From an uncultured Clostridia bacterium (lineage in GTDB: Bacteria; Bacillota; Clostridia; Christensenellales; Borkfalkiaceae): a stretch of DNA of 64,000 nt. Position numbers and translations under genes: made by a program. Location: assembly GCA_944328665.1 (NCBI GenBank), contig CALVHS010000052.1:1-64000 (forward strand), written 5' to 3'. Shown in pieces: positions 36,498 to 44,179 of this stretch. The stretch's first letter is position 1; each line of letters opens with the position of its first letter. The notes beneath the pieces are model-generated. The model searched no databases and was not told the origin of the DNA. It worked only from the letters and a program-made list of their open reading frames with translations.

Positions 36498-37670
36498 TTA
36501 GCGATACGCCTTTTCAAACACGCCCGCGCAGTCTTTATCGTCCATCTCGCAGGGGTTGGCGAAGAAGAGGCCCCCCATCGTCTCGCGCGCGTTGACGGCG
36601 AGCGTCATGCATTCGTCCTTAGTGATGCCGTAGTCGCTCATCTTCAGATCGTCCACGCCGCAAGCCTTCTGCAAGGCGACGAGCGCGGTGAGGAAGTCCT
36701 CGGGCTTGTCGGCTTCGGGCATCCCCATGGCGCGCGCCATCTTGATGAACTGCCCGTCGCAGGCGTGCCGTTCGATGAAGTAGCGGGCAAATTCCACCGA
36801 GATCATGATAAGCCCCGCGCCGTGCGGCAAATTGTGATGATACGCGCTCATGGCGTGTTCCATCGAGTGCTGCGCCGTGGTGGACGTGAGCTGCATGGTG
36901 ATGCCCGCGACGGTGGAGCCGTAAGCGACGTGCTCGCGCGCTTCGATATCGTTCCCGTCCCTGACGGCGCGCGGCAGGTATTTTGCGATATTTTCGATGG
37001 CGGAGAGGGCGATCGCCTCGCTGAACACGTTGACGCCCTTGCTCATCATCACCTCGGTATTGTGGAAGAGCGCGTCGAAGCCCTGATAGGCGGTGTACTT
37101 GGGCGGCACCGTCTTCATCAGTTCGGGATCGACGACGGAAAGGACGGGCACGAGGCATTCCGCGCCGAAGCCGATCTTTTCCTTCGTTTCGAGGTTGGAG
37201 ATGACGCCCCAACAGTTGATCTCCGAGCCCGTGCCCGAGGAGGTGGGCACCGTTACGATGGGCAGCCCCTTGTTTGCGAGCGGCTTGCCCTTGCCCGTGC
37301 CGCCGTTCACGTAGTCCCAAAGATCGCCGTCGTTGACAGCCATCGCGGCGATCGCCTTCGAGGAATCGAGCACCGCGCCGCCGCCGAGCGCGAGGATGAA
37401 GTCGCACCCGTTTTCGCGCGCGAACGCCGCCCCCTCCATGACGACCTCTTTGACGGGGTTTTCCATGATCTTGTCGAATACGGCGTATGCAACGCCCGCC
37501 TTTGCAAGTTGCTCTTTGACCGTATCCAGCGAGCCGTTGAATTTGGCCGATTTACCGTTGGAAATGAGCAACATTGCCTTTTTGCCCGATAATTGCTGTT
37601 CGGAAAGGGTATGCAGCATCCCCCTGCCGAATACGATGCGCGTGGGGTTATAAAAGTTGAAAGTTACCAT
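36498..37670 (-). CDS. Iron-containing alcohol dehydrogenase (group III)
   Basis: 390 residues. NAD(P) site GGGAVLDSSKA (96-105) and PTSSGTGSE (142-150). The four metal ligands are in place: Asp199 and His203 (GFDALFHNTE), His272 (SMEHAMSAYHH) and His283 (LPHGAG). The group oxidises or reduces primary alcohols and aldehydes such as butanol or lactaldehyde; the C-terminal half resembles NADPH-type butanol dehydrogenases. ATG 37670 with GGAAGGATC. Divergent from a LysR gene that may control it. Confidence 0.93.
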   Translation of the reverse strand: MVTFNFYNPTRIVFGRGMLHTLSEQQLSGKKAMLLISNGKSAKFNGSLDTVKEQLAKAGVAYAVFDKIMENPVKEVVMEGAAFARENGCDFILALGGGAVLDSSKAIAAMAVNDGDLWDYVNGGTGKGKPLANKGLPIVTVPTSSGTGSEINCWGVISNLETKEKIGFGAECLVPVLSVVDPELMKTVPPKYTAYQGFDALFHNTEVMMSKGVNVFSEAIALSAIENIAKYLPRAVRDGNDIEAREHVAYGSTVAGITMQLTSTTAQHSMEHAMSAYHHNLPHGAGLIMISVEFARYFIERHACDGQFIKMARAMGMPEADKPEDFLTALVALQKACGVDDLKMSDYGITKDECMTLAVNARETMGGLFFANPCEMDDKDCAGVFEKAYR

Positions 37671-37817
37671 AGATCCTTCCTCCGATCTCAATTTTTCCTG
37701 ATTCGATAGAGAAAGAAATCCGGACAGCCGGGCTGGCGTTTGCCGACGTGCAGTCTGCGCCGAACAAGTTTTGTTTGTTCGTTCCTGTCCTGCCGTTCTG
37801 CTCTCTATTCTGCGATC

Positions 37818-37846
37818 ACAGTATAGCATAGCCTTCAAATAATGAC
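37818..37846 (-). promoter_or_regulatory. Promoter of the alcohol dehydrogenase gene
   Basis: TTGTCA (37841-37846), 17 bp, TATACT (37818-37823) on the minus strand. This leaves a 5' leader of about 140 nt with no fold I recognise. Confidence 0.7.
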
Positions 37847-37876
37847 AAACGAATATTTTTCATGATATACAATCGC

Positions 37877-37905
37877 TTGCAGGAATGATAAATTTACGGT
37901 ATAAT
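37877..37905 (+). promoter_or_regulatory. Promoter of the lysR gene
   Basis: TTGCAG (37877-37882), 17 bp, perfect TATAAT (37900-37905), 23 bp before the ATG. It is back-to-back with the dehydrogenase promoter, the usual LysR arrangement. Confidence 0.75.
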
Positions 37906-37928
37906 CGTAATAACGGGAGGTACATTTT

Positions 37929-38798
37929 ATGGAACTTCGCTTATTGCGCTATTTTATCGAGGTGGCGCGCGAACAGAATATCACGGCGGCGGCGGAAAGG
38001 CTGTACATCACGCAGTCCACCCTTTCCAAGCAATTGATGGAGCTGGAGAGAGAACTCGGCAAACAGCTGCTCGTCCGCGGCAAGCGCAGGACGATACTGA
38101 CCGACGACGGGATGTTTTTATTCCGCCGCGCACAGGAGATCGTAGAACTTGCAGACAGGACGGAGGCGGCGTTCAAGACGACGGACGAGGTCGTAACGGG
38201 CGATATTTCCATCGGCTGCGGCGAGACGGAGGGCATGAACGTCATCATCGCCGCCATGCAAAAGATGAACGAGGCATATCCCGACGTGCATTTTCACCTA
38301 TACAGCGGCAACGACGAGGACGTCTCCGAACGGCTGGACAACGGACTCATCGACTTCGGGCTGTTCGTCGGCAGCACCGACCTCGACAAATACGACTATG
38401 TACGCCTGGAAGAAAGCGACGTCTGGGGGCTCGTACTGCGCAAAGATCATCCGCTCGCGCAAAAGCCGTCCATACGGCCGGCAGACCTCTTTTCCGTCCC
38501 CATCCTCTGCGCAAGGCAGGCGATCCATTCCAACGAGCTTGCCGGCTGGCTGGGGCAAGATCTTTCCGAACTGAACATCCGCGCGACGTATAACCTCGTC
38601 CACAATGCCGCGCTGATGGCAAAGGCGGGCATGGGCTGCGTGCTGACCATCGACAAACTCATCCCCGAAGGGGGCGAACTTATCTTTCGTCCTCTCGAGC
38701 CTGTCGTGCGGGCAGACCTCGTCTTTGCATGGAAAAAGTATCAGGTGTTTTCCAAAGCCGCAGAAAAGTTTTTAAGCCTGTTACAGGGCGCGGTATAG
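37929..38798 (+). CDS. LysR-family transcriptional regulator
   Basis: 289 residues: N-terminal HTH (MELRLLRYFIEVAREQNITAAAERLYITQSTLSKQLMELE) and a C-terminal periplasmic-binding-like effector domain (GCGETEGMN, GLFVGS, CARQAIHSNE). Length is standard. GGGAGGT upstream. Divergent from the Fe-dependent alcohol dehydrogenase, its likely target, which suggests an effector related to that substrate. CynR/GltC-like in general look only. Confidence 0.93.
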   Translation: MELRLLRYFIEVAREQNITAAAERLYITQSTLSKQLMELERELGKQLLVRGKRRTILTDDGMFLFRRAQEIVELADRTEAAFKTTDEVVTGDISIGCGETEGMNVIIAAMQKMNEAYPDVHFHLYSGNDEDVSERLDNGLIDFGLFVGSTDLDKYDYVRLEESDVWGLVLRKDHPLAQKPSIRPADLFSVPILCARQAIHSNELAGWLGQDLSELNIRATYNLVHNAALMAKAGMGCVLTIDKLIPEGGELIFRPLEPVVRADLVFAWKKYQVFSKAAEKFLSLLQGAV

Positions 38799-39185
38799 AA
38801 AATTTTGAGACGGCGAAAAAGCATGGCCGTATCCGCGATGCGCCACAGCCCCGTCCCCCGCGAACGCAGCGTGCGCCTTTTACATAAACACGTTGAGGCG
38901 CATGTTCCGTCCTTCGAAAAAAATACACAAAGCGGCGGGCGGCCCCGAAAAGAGCCGCCCGCCCGTGCCGTCACGCCGCCGGGGATAACAACGCTCGCTA
39001 AACTACCGCAATGAATGTACTCGTTGATAAAATCGTATGTCTTTTTCTTCCTTCTTCGGTCTCTTCCGTATATCGTCTCCCTAATGCCAACTTATGTTTT
39101 TGTTAGAATATAGCACCCACGCTATCTTATGACAATATAGATGTGTCCCGAACAAGAGGCACTTGAAAAAATTTTTTCGTAAACG
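38799..39185. other. Gene-free AT-richer stretch
   Basis: I see no gene in these ~390 bases. The left half has a hairpin with a 10-bp GC-rich stem (38934-38943 with 38954-38963) without a plus-strand T-run. The right half (about 39000-39160) is clearly more AT-rich than its neighbours and contains no promoter I would defend. It may be decayed sequence at an insertion point beside the arginase-like gene. Confidence 0.5.
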
Positions 39186-39210
39186 AAAAAGCAGCCCCAA
39201 AAAGGGCTGC
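39186..39210 (-). terminator. Terminator of the arginase-like gene
   Basis: Stem GCAGCCC/GGGCTGC (39191-39197 with 39204-39210) followed by TTTTT on the minus strand. Confidence 0.8.
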
Positions 39211-39237
39211 CTTCCTATTCAAATCCTGAAACAAATT

Positions 39238-40089
39238 TCAGTCTGTAAACATCTTGATCTTTGCAAACATCTTATGCAATTTGTATTCGTCGAAAGGAAG
39301 ATACTCGGCTATTGTAAAACCGACGACATCGGTATTTTCCGTGATCAAACACAGTATCTCCGACAACTTCTCGATCGTCATCTTCCCTCCGCCGGAGCCG
39401 TCTCCGACCAATTCCGTATTCGCAAAATATGTCGAATGAAAAAGCCGCTCGTCCAATACGTCTATATCAAGGTGTATCAAAATATGGTCAAAGCGGCCTA
39501 TGAAAGCCTTTATTTCGGGATCGGTCACAAATGCCTTGTCTTGCACTTTGTACTTCACGCCCGTTTCATTGAGATATTTTTCCTGATGATCGTGAAGAGG
39601 CTGAAGCCCGATATAGAGGATCTCATTCGGCTTGAACATTGGATTTTTCATCGCTTTCGTCAATTGTTCGGCTCCACGCCCCAAAAGACTGCCCAATACC
39701 ATTGCGTGAGCATTCGGATATCCGTCGTCTACGGTCGACACGTCGGGGTGCGCGTCGATCCATATAATGCCGACCTTCTCATATTTCCCGTGAAGATAGT
39801 CAAACGGTGCGAGCGACACGATGCAATTGCCCCCGACGGTGATTATCTTGTCTGGATCTTCCGCCGCGATCTTCCTTTGCGCGTCCTTGATCCCGGACAA
39901 AACCTCTTCCTCGGCATATATTCCGTTTGTAACGGCCTTTTCTTTGCCGTCGGGCGGCATGATATCCACTTTCACCACGGGTTGACGCTCGTTCGAAGGC
40001 AATATGTATTGCAACAAATTGGCTCCGAAATAATATGCGTCAAGTCCGCCGCTGACATGATCGGGATATAAAAGTCTGATCGTTTTCAT
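39238..40089 (-). CDS. Arginase/ureohydrolase-fold protein with altered metal site
   Basis: 283 residues from the ATG giving MKTIRLLYPD; an ATG 18 bases earlier (40107) is equally open and neither has an ideal ribosome site. The ureohydrolase motifs are DAHPD (112-116) and HLDIDVLDE (near 205), with a Glu in TIAEY. The first metal motif reads GGNC (86-89) where agmatinase and arginase have GGDH, so one manganese ligand is changed. Likely a related hydrolase branch with a different substrate. Codon use looks more AT-rich than its neighbours. Monocistronic. Confidence 0.8.
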   Translation of the reverse strand: MKTIRLLYPDHVSGGLDAYYFGANLLQYILPSNERQPVVKVDIMPPDGKEKAVTNGIYAEEEVLSGIKDAQRKIAAEDPDKIITVGGNCIVSLAPFDYLHGKYEKVGIIWIDAHPDVSTVDDGYPNAHAMVLGSLLGRGAEQLTKAMKNPMFKPNEILYIGLQPLHDHQEKYLNETGVKYKVQDKAFVTDPEIKAFIGRFDHILIHLDIDVLDERLFHSTYFANTELVGDGSGGGKMTIEKLSEILCLITENTDVVGFTIAEYLPFDEYKLHKMFAKIKMFTD

Positions 40090-40252
40090 TGTAATTTTGA
40101 TCTCCATGACATCTGATCTTTAATTCCGGCTTTGTTTTATTGCCTATATGATACTGTAAGGGAACAATAGGGACCGCGCCTTTTGCGGCATCTTTTGTGC
40201 GCCTTGCCGCATCGTCTTTGCAATACGCGGGTATTGCCGTTTTGACGCCGGC

Positions 40253-40283
40253 AAAACCGGCACGCCGAAAGCGTGCCGGTTTT
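40253..40283 (-). terminator. Terminator of aspS
   Basis: A 13-bp stem AAAACCGGCACGC/GCGTGCCGGTTTT (40253-40265 with 40271-40283) placed just after the aspS stop. Confidence 0.8.
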
Positions 40284-40294
40284 CGTCATATCCG

Positions 40295-41629
40295 TCAGGG
40301 CGTGACGCGGTTGATGTCGCGCGGGAACATGGAAGCGCTGCGCACGTTTTTGAATCCCAACAGGTGCATGGTGATGCGCTCCAGCCCCAGTCCAAGCCCC
40401 CCGTGCGGCGGCATCCCGTACTTGTGCGCCATCAAATAACTTTCAAAATCGGCGGGATCCATCCCGCGCGCCCGCATCTTGGCGACCTGCTCGCCATAGT
40501 CGTGGATGCGCTGTCCGCCCGTCGTGATCTCGATGCCGCGGAACAGCAGGTCGAAGCTGAGGGTATAGGCGGGATCGGCGGGGTCATCCATCGCATAAAA
40601 GGGACGCTTTTCGGAAGGGTAATGGGTGACGAAGAGGAAATCCGAACCGTATTCCTGCTTCGCCCACTTGCCGAGGATCTGCTCTTCTTCCGGCTCAAAA
40701 TCGCGATAGTCGGTGATCTTCTTTTTATATTTTTTGGTGATGATCTCCTTCGCGTCCATAAACTTGACGACGGGGATCTCTCCGATCGCGGGCAGATCGA
40801 CGTTCAACAGAGCAAGTTCGGGCGCGTAGTCCTTTTTAAGCAGCGCCATGATGTATTTGAGGGCGCCCGTCTCCATGTTCATGATGTCATAAAAGCTGTC
40901 GATAAAGCCCATTTCGAAGTCCATGCTGACATACTCGTTGAGATGGCGGGAGGTATCGTGGTGTTCGGCGCGGAACACGGGGCCGACTTCGAACACGCGC
41001 TCGTACACGGGCACGAGCATCTGTTTATAAAACTGCGGGCTCTGCGCCAGAAAAACTTGCTTGCCGAAATAGTCGAGGCGGAAGATGTTGGCGCCCCCTT
41101 CCGCTCCCTGCGCGTTGATCTTGGGGGTGCGGATCTCCGTAAAATTTTGGCTGAACAAAAATTCGCGGAAACCGCGCGCGATGCCTTCCTGGATCTTGAA
41201 CACGGCGCGCTCTTTGGGATTGCGCAGGGTGACGGGACGCATGTTCAGATTGAGATCGAGCGGAATGTTGTCCAGCTGCTTTTTATTGATGACGATGGGC
41301 ATCTGCTCGGCGGGAGAAGAAAGCACTTCGATATCGTGGATCTGCATCTCGTAGCGGTCTTCCCTGGTCTGGTCTTTGACGATCTTGCCCGTGATCTTGA
41401 CGGCGCAGCCCTCGACCACTTTTTCGTCCATGCGATAGTCGGAAAAATCGGGTGAATACACGCACTGCACGACGTCGCGCGCGGTGCGGATGATGACGAA
41501 GGCAAAGCCCGTCATCTCGCGGATACGGTGGATCATGCCCTTCATGACCACTTCGCGGTCGGCATATGCGGGAAAGTCTCGATACTCCACGCAAGTCTTT
41601 TCGATCTCGCCGTCCATCTTTTCCATCAT
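40295..41629 (-). CDS. aspS: Aspartate--tRNA(Asp/Asn) ligase, archaeal-type
   Basis: 444 residues, against ~590 for the usual bacterial enzyme, because it lacks the GAD insertion. OB fold at the N-terminus, then class II motifs: FRAEHHDTSRHLNEYVSMD (motif 2) and GLGLGLERITMHLLG (motif 3), ending in FPRDINRVTP as in archaeal AspRS. This class is often non-discriminating and charges tRNA-Asn with Asp for GatCAB amidation; whether that holds here is inferred. Own promoter and terminator. AGAGG upstream. Confidence 0.92.
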   Translation of the reverse strand: MMEKMDGEIEKTCVEYRDFPAYADREVVMKGMIHRIREMTGFAFVIIRTARDVVQCVYSPDFSDYRMDEKVVEGCAVKITGKIVKDQTREDRYEMQIHDIEVLSSPAEQMPIVINKKQLDNIPLDLNLNMRPVTLRNPKERAVFKIQEGIARGFREFLFSQNFTEIRTPKINAQGAEGGANIFRLDYFGKQVFLAQSPQFYKQMLVPVYERVFEVGPVFRAEHHDTSRHLNEYVSMDFEMGFIDSFYDIMNMETGALKYIMALLKKDYAPELALLNVDLPAIGEIPVVKFMDAKEIITKKYKKKITDYRDFEPEEEQILGKWAKQEYGSDFLFVTHYPSEKRPFYAMDDPADPAYTLSFDLLFRGIEITTGGQRIHDYGEQVAKMRARGMDPADFESYLMAHKYGMPPHGGLGLGLERITMHLLGFKNVRSASMFPRDINRVTP

Positions 41630-41661
41630 AAAAAATGACCTCTCTTTAGATTTCGCTGTCT

Positions 41662-41690
41662 ATTGTAAACTTTTGCGGCGGAAAATGCAA
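41662..41690 (-). promoter_or_regulatory. Promoter of aspS
   Basis: TTGCAT (41685-41690), 17 bp, TACAAT (41662-41667). No T-box elements in the short leader. Confidence 0.75.
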
Positions 41691-41729
41691 GCGATTGCGC
41701 GCCGTACGCGCGCAAAATTCCGCACGCCT

Positions 41730-43004
41730 TCAGCGAGGGCGGCGCAGCGGCTTGGGCAGCTTGTTTTTCATCACCCCGCCGCTCGCTTTGCCCGAGCCTA
41801 AGACGCAGCCTTCGTACGCCGCCGCGCACCAGCCGTGCAAGCGCGGCGCGGGCACCTCTTCGCCGCGCAGGTACGCCGCCGCTTCCTCTTCCGTCAATTC
41901 GTTTACCTCGCAAAAGCGCACGCCCGCCGCCATCGCGAGGGCATGGGAGGGCTCGAACCTGTCCTTTTGCACCCTGCCGAGGCACAGCCCCGCGCGAAGC
42001 ACCTTCAGCCCCGCGAGCGGGAACGCCTCCGGCAGCATCCAAAGGGTATCCCCGAAGGAAAGAAGTTCTCCCCGCGGCGGCGACTGCAGATGCTCCTCGG
42101 CAAAGGCGCGCCAAAGGGAGACCGCCCTTTTGTCCGCGGGCGCATTTTTTCCGCGGAGGATCGGAGAGCGCCCTTCCCCCTCTTTCAAAAAGAGGGCGGC
42201 ATACTGGCCCTCCCCGCGCACGCGGTGGGGCCATAGTTTATGCTCTTGCAAAAGACGAAAACCCTGCCCCGCCAAACGGGCGGCGTTTTCTTCGTCCTCC
42301 TCGCGGGAAAAGGTGCAGGTAGAATAGACAAGTTTTCCGCCCGCGCGCAGCATCTTTGCCGCGCTCGCCAAGATCTTGCGCTGCCTGTCCGCGCACATAC
42401 GGACGTTCGCCTCGCTCCATTCGGCGAGCGCAGCCTCTTCCTTGCGGAACACCCCCCCCCCCGTGCAGGGCGCGTCGACGAGGAACATGTAGAAAAAGCC
42501 CGCAAAGCGGCCTTCGAGGGCGGCGGGATCGGCGCAGAGCACGACGGCATTGCGGATCCCCAGCCGCTCAACATTTTCCGCCAAAACGGCGGCGCGGGCG
42601 GGGATCTTTTCGTTGAGAACGAGTATGCCCTCACCCCGCATCGCCGCGGCGAGCTGTCCGCTCTTGCCTCCGGGCGCGGCGCAGAGGTCGAGCACCCTCT
42701 CCCCGGGGCAAACGTCCAATAAAGGAGCCGTGCACATGGCGCTCGGCTCCTGCACATAAAAAAGCCCCGCGGCGTGAAAGAGGCTCTTGCCCGGCTTTTC
42801 GGCGCGGATGTAGACGCCGTCCTCCGTCCAGGGCACGGCGCCGTCCGTCTCCAAAACGCCGCGGCAGATAAAACTCTCGCGGGTGATCTTCAACGTATTG
42901 ACGCGCACCCCTTTCACGGGCGGCGCGCCGAGACAGGCAAAATAGGCGGCGGCATCGGGGAGCTGCCGTTCGATGCGCGCGCGGTAGGCGGAAGGCAGGT
43001 TCAT
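41730..43004 (-). CDS. rsmF: RsmF-like rRNA cytosine-C5 methyltransferase (NOL1/NOP2/Sun)
   Basis: 424 residues. SAM site LDLCAAPGGKSGQLAA (106-120), motif IV DAPC (177-180) and the catalytic cysteine in STCTF (Cys230). A C-terminal ~150 residues match the extra RNA-binding part of YebU/RsmF. After DAPC the usual SGEGMFRK reads TGGGVFRK, coded by an 11-G run. It overlaps the exonuclease gene by 4 bp (ATGA), so coupled. It would modify 16S rRNA; the exact base is not certain. Confidence 0.9.
   Translation of the reverse strand: MNLPSAYRARIERQLPDAAAYFACLGAPPVKGVRVNTLKITRESFICRGVLETDGAVPWTEDGVYIRAEKPGKSLFHAAGLFYVQEPSAMCTAPLLDVCPGERVLDLCAAPGGKSGQLAAAMRGEGILVLNEKIPARAAVLAENVERLGIRNAVVLCADPAALEGRFAGFFYMFLVDAPCTGGGVFRKEEAALAEWSEANVRMCADRQRKILASAAKMLRAGGKLVYSTCTFSREEDEENAARLAGQGFRLLQEHKLWPHRVRGEGQYAALFLKEGEGRSPILRGKNAPADKRAVSLWRAFAEEHLQSPPRGELLSFGDTLWMLPEAFPLAGLKVLRAGLCLGRVQKDRFEPSHALAMAAGVRFCEVNELTEEEAAAYLRGEEVPAPRLHGWCAAAYEGCVLGSGKASGGVMKNKLPKPLRRPR
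42452..42462 (-). repeat. 11-base homopolymer inside the methyltransferase gene
   Basis: Eleven G in a row on the coding strand (C on the plus strand) cover Thr181-Val185. Such tracts slip in replication and could switch the gene on and off, or may be a sequencing artefact. Confidence 0.9.
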
Positions 43005-43975
43005 TCTTCCTCCGCCCAGAGAAGGCGCTTGAATTCGGAGAGCTTATAGATCTCGCCGATGGCGCCCTCGTCGTACAGCTTGTGCGCCGCGTCGCGGCGG
43101 ACGGAATCGTCGCCGTCCTCCTCCACAAAGACGTTGCAGCCGGAAAGTTTCAGGGAATATTTGCCGCCCCGCGCCACGATCGCCTTGACGAGCCGCTTGG
43201 CGAGGGGAACGTCCTCTTCGATGCTGCGGGAAAAACTGAAACGCCTGCCCTTGAACTCCCGCGAGATGGGCCGCACGCGATACCCGAACACAAAGTTGTT
43301 GAATTTGGAACGCTTTTCCCCCTTTTCCCGCTTTGCCTGTGCCTTTTCGCTCATATATTTGGCGCGCGCCTGCGAAGAGCAGTTGGAAAACTGGTAATCC
43401 TGTATCTTGCCCCGGCGCACGCTGTAACGCTCTAAAAGCTCGGGCAAAGTGCATTGCTCCTTTTCGCACATCGCCTGCGCGATCCTCATGGTCGCGTAAG
43501 CGTCGTCCGCTGCGCAATGGGGCGTATATTCGACCTCGAAGATCTCCGTCAGCGCCTCCAACCCCGCCTGGCGGTCAAAAGTCTTTGTCATCGCCATGTA
43601 AACGACCTGCGTATCCGCAAAGCGAAAGGCAAAGGAAGGAAGTTTGTAACGGCGGGTCTCCAAACAGAGGTATTTGACGTCGTTGACGGCGGCATGCCCG
43701 AACACGAGCTTGTCCTCCCCCTCCAAAAGTTCCTTGATCCGCGGATAAAAGTGCGGAAAGGGCGGATATTTTTTAAATTCTTCGTAATCGTACGGAAGGA
43801 CGATCCCGTCCCCGCCGCGGTCGGTCAGATGAAACTTTCCGTTGGGATTGATGAGGATGTCCTCCTTTTTGATGATGTTGAACCGTTCGTCGCACACACA
43901 ATAACCAAAGACGCAGATCTTTGCCACATTTTTATAGACACATGCACACTCGATATCGAAAAAAACGTACTCCAT
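43001..43975 (-). CDS. DEDD-type 3'-5' exonuclease domain protein
   Basis: 324 residues. The exonuclease core has FFDIECA (Asp7, Glu9), GHAAVNDVKYL, and HCAADDAYATMRIA with the last acidic pair. The C-terminal half holds SRSIEEDVPLAKRLVKAIVARGG, a BRCT-like or DUF-type stretch, and is basic in the middle (KAQAKREKGEKRSK). It resembles DnaQ-like proteins of unknown substrate in Clostridia, not PolC. ATGA overlap with the methyltransferase gene. A TATAAT at 44005-44010 probably starts it. Confidence 0.85.
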   Translation of the reverse strand: MEYVFFDIECACVYKNVAKICVFGYCVCDERFNIIKKEDILINPNGKFHLTDRGGDGIVLPYDYEEFKKYPPFPHFYPRIKELLEGEDKLVFGHAAVNDVKYLCLETRRYKLPSFAFRFADTQVVYMAMTKTFDRQAGLEALTEIFEVEYTPHCAADDAYATMRIAQAMCEKEQCTLPELLERYSVRRGKIQDYQFSNCSSQARAKYMSEKAQAKREKGEKRSKFNNFVFGYRVRPISREFKGRRFSFSRSIEEDVPLAKRLVKAIVARGGKYSLKLSGCNVFVEEDGDDSVRRDAAHKLYDEGAIGEIYKLSEFKRLLWAEEE

Positions 43976-44020
43976 GACCGCCGCACCATATACTCTTTGC
44001 GCATATTATATCACAAATGC

Positions 44021-44080
44021 GGCGGAACTGTAAAGCCATTTTCCGTCAATACGGCGGCGATGTAAAGCCAATTTCCGTCA
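44021..44080. repeat. Two imperfect 28-bp direct repeats upstream of the exonuclease
   Basis: Copies at 44021-44048 and 44053-44080 share a core TGTAAAGCCA and TTTCCGTCA, with 24 of 28 positions equal and a 32-bp period. On the minus strand the TTTACA in copy one lies where the -35 of the exonuclease promoter would be. An operator pair is possible. Too few copies for a CRISPR. Confidence 0.75.
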
Positions 44081-44084
44081 TAAA

Positions 44085-44120
44085 TGAAAAAACTCCCCGC
44101 CCGCATAAACGCAGACGGGG
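44085..44120 (-). terminator. Terminator of the ferritin-like gene
   Basis: A 10-bp stem with two GU pairs (44095-44104 with 44111-44120) is followed on the minus strand by AG and six T. Confidence 0.8.
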
Positions 44121-44179
44121 CCCGCAGTATGTCAGACATATTACTGCGCAGATCTATAAAAACCTTTCAAGAAGGCCGT

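Noticed and set aside
38799-39237. Insertion sequence or integrase remnant
   Set aside because: No transposase fragment, terminal inverted repeat or target duplication could be seen.
41630-41700. T-box leader before aspS
   Set aside because: The leader is only a few tens of bases and shows no T-box sequence or antiterminator.
44021-44080. CRISPR array
   Set aside because: Only two repeat copies with a 4-bp gap and no cas genes; spacer-sized unique DNA is absent.
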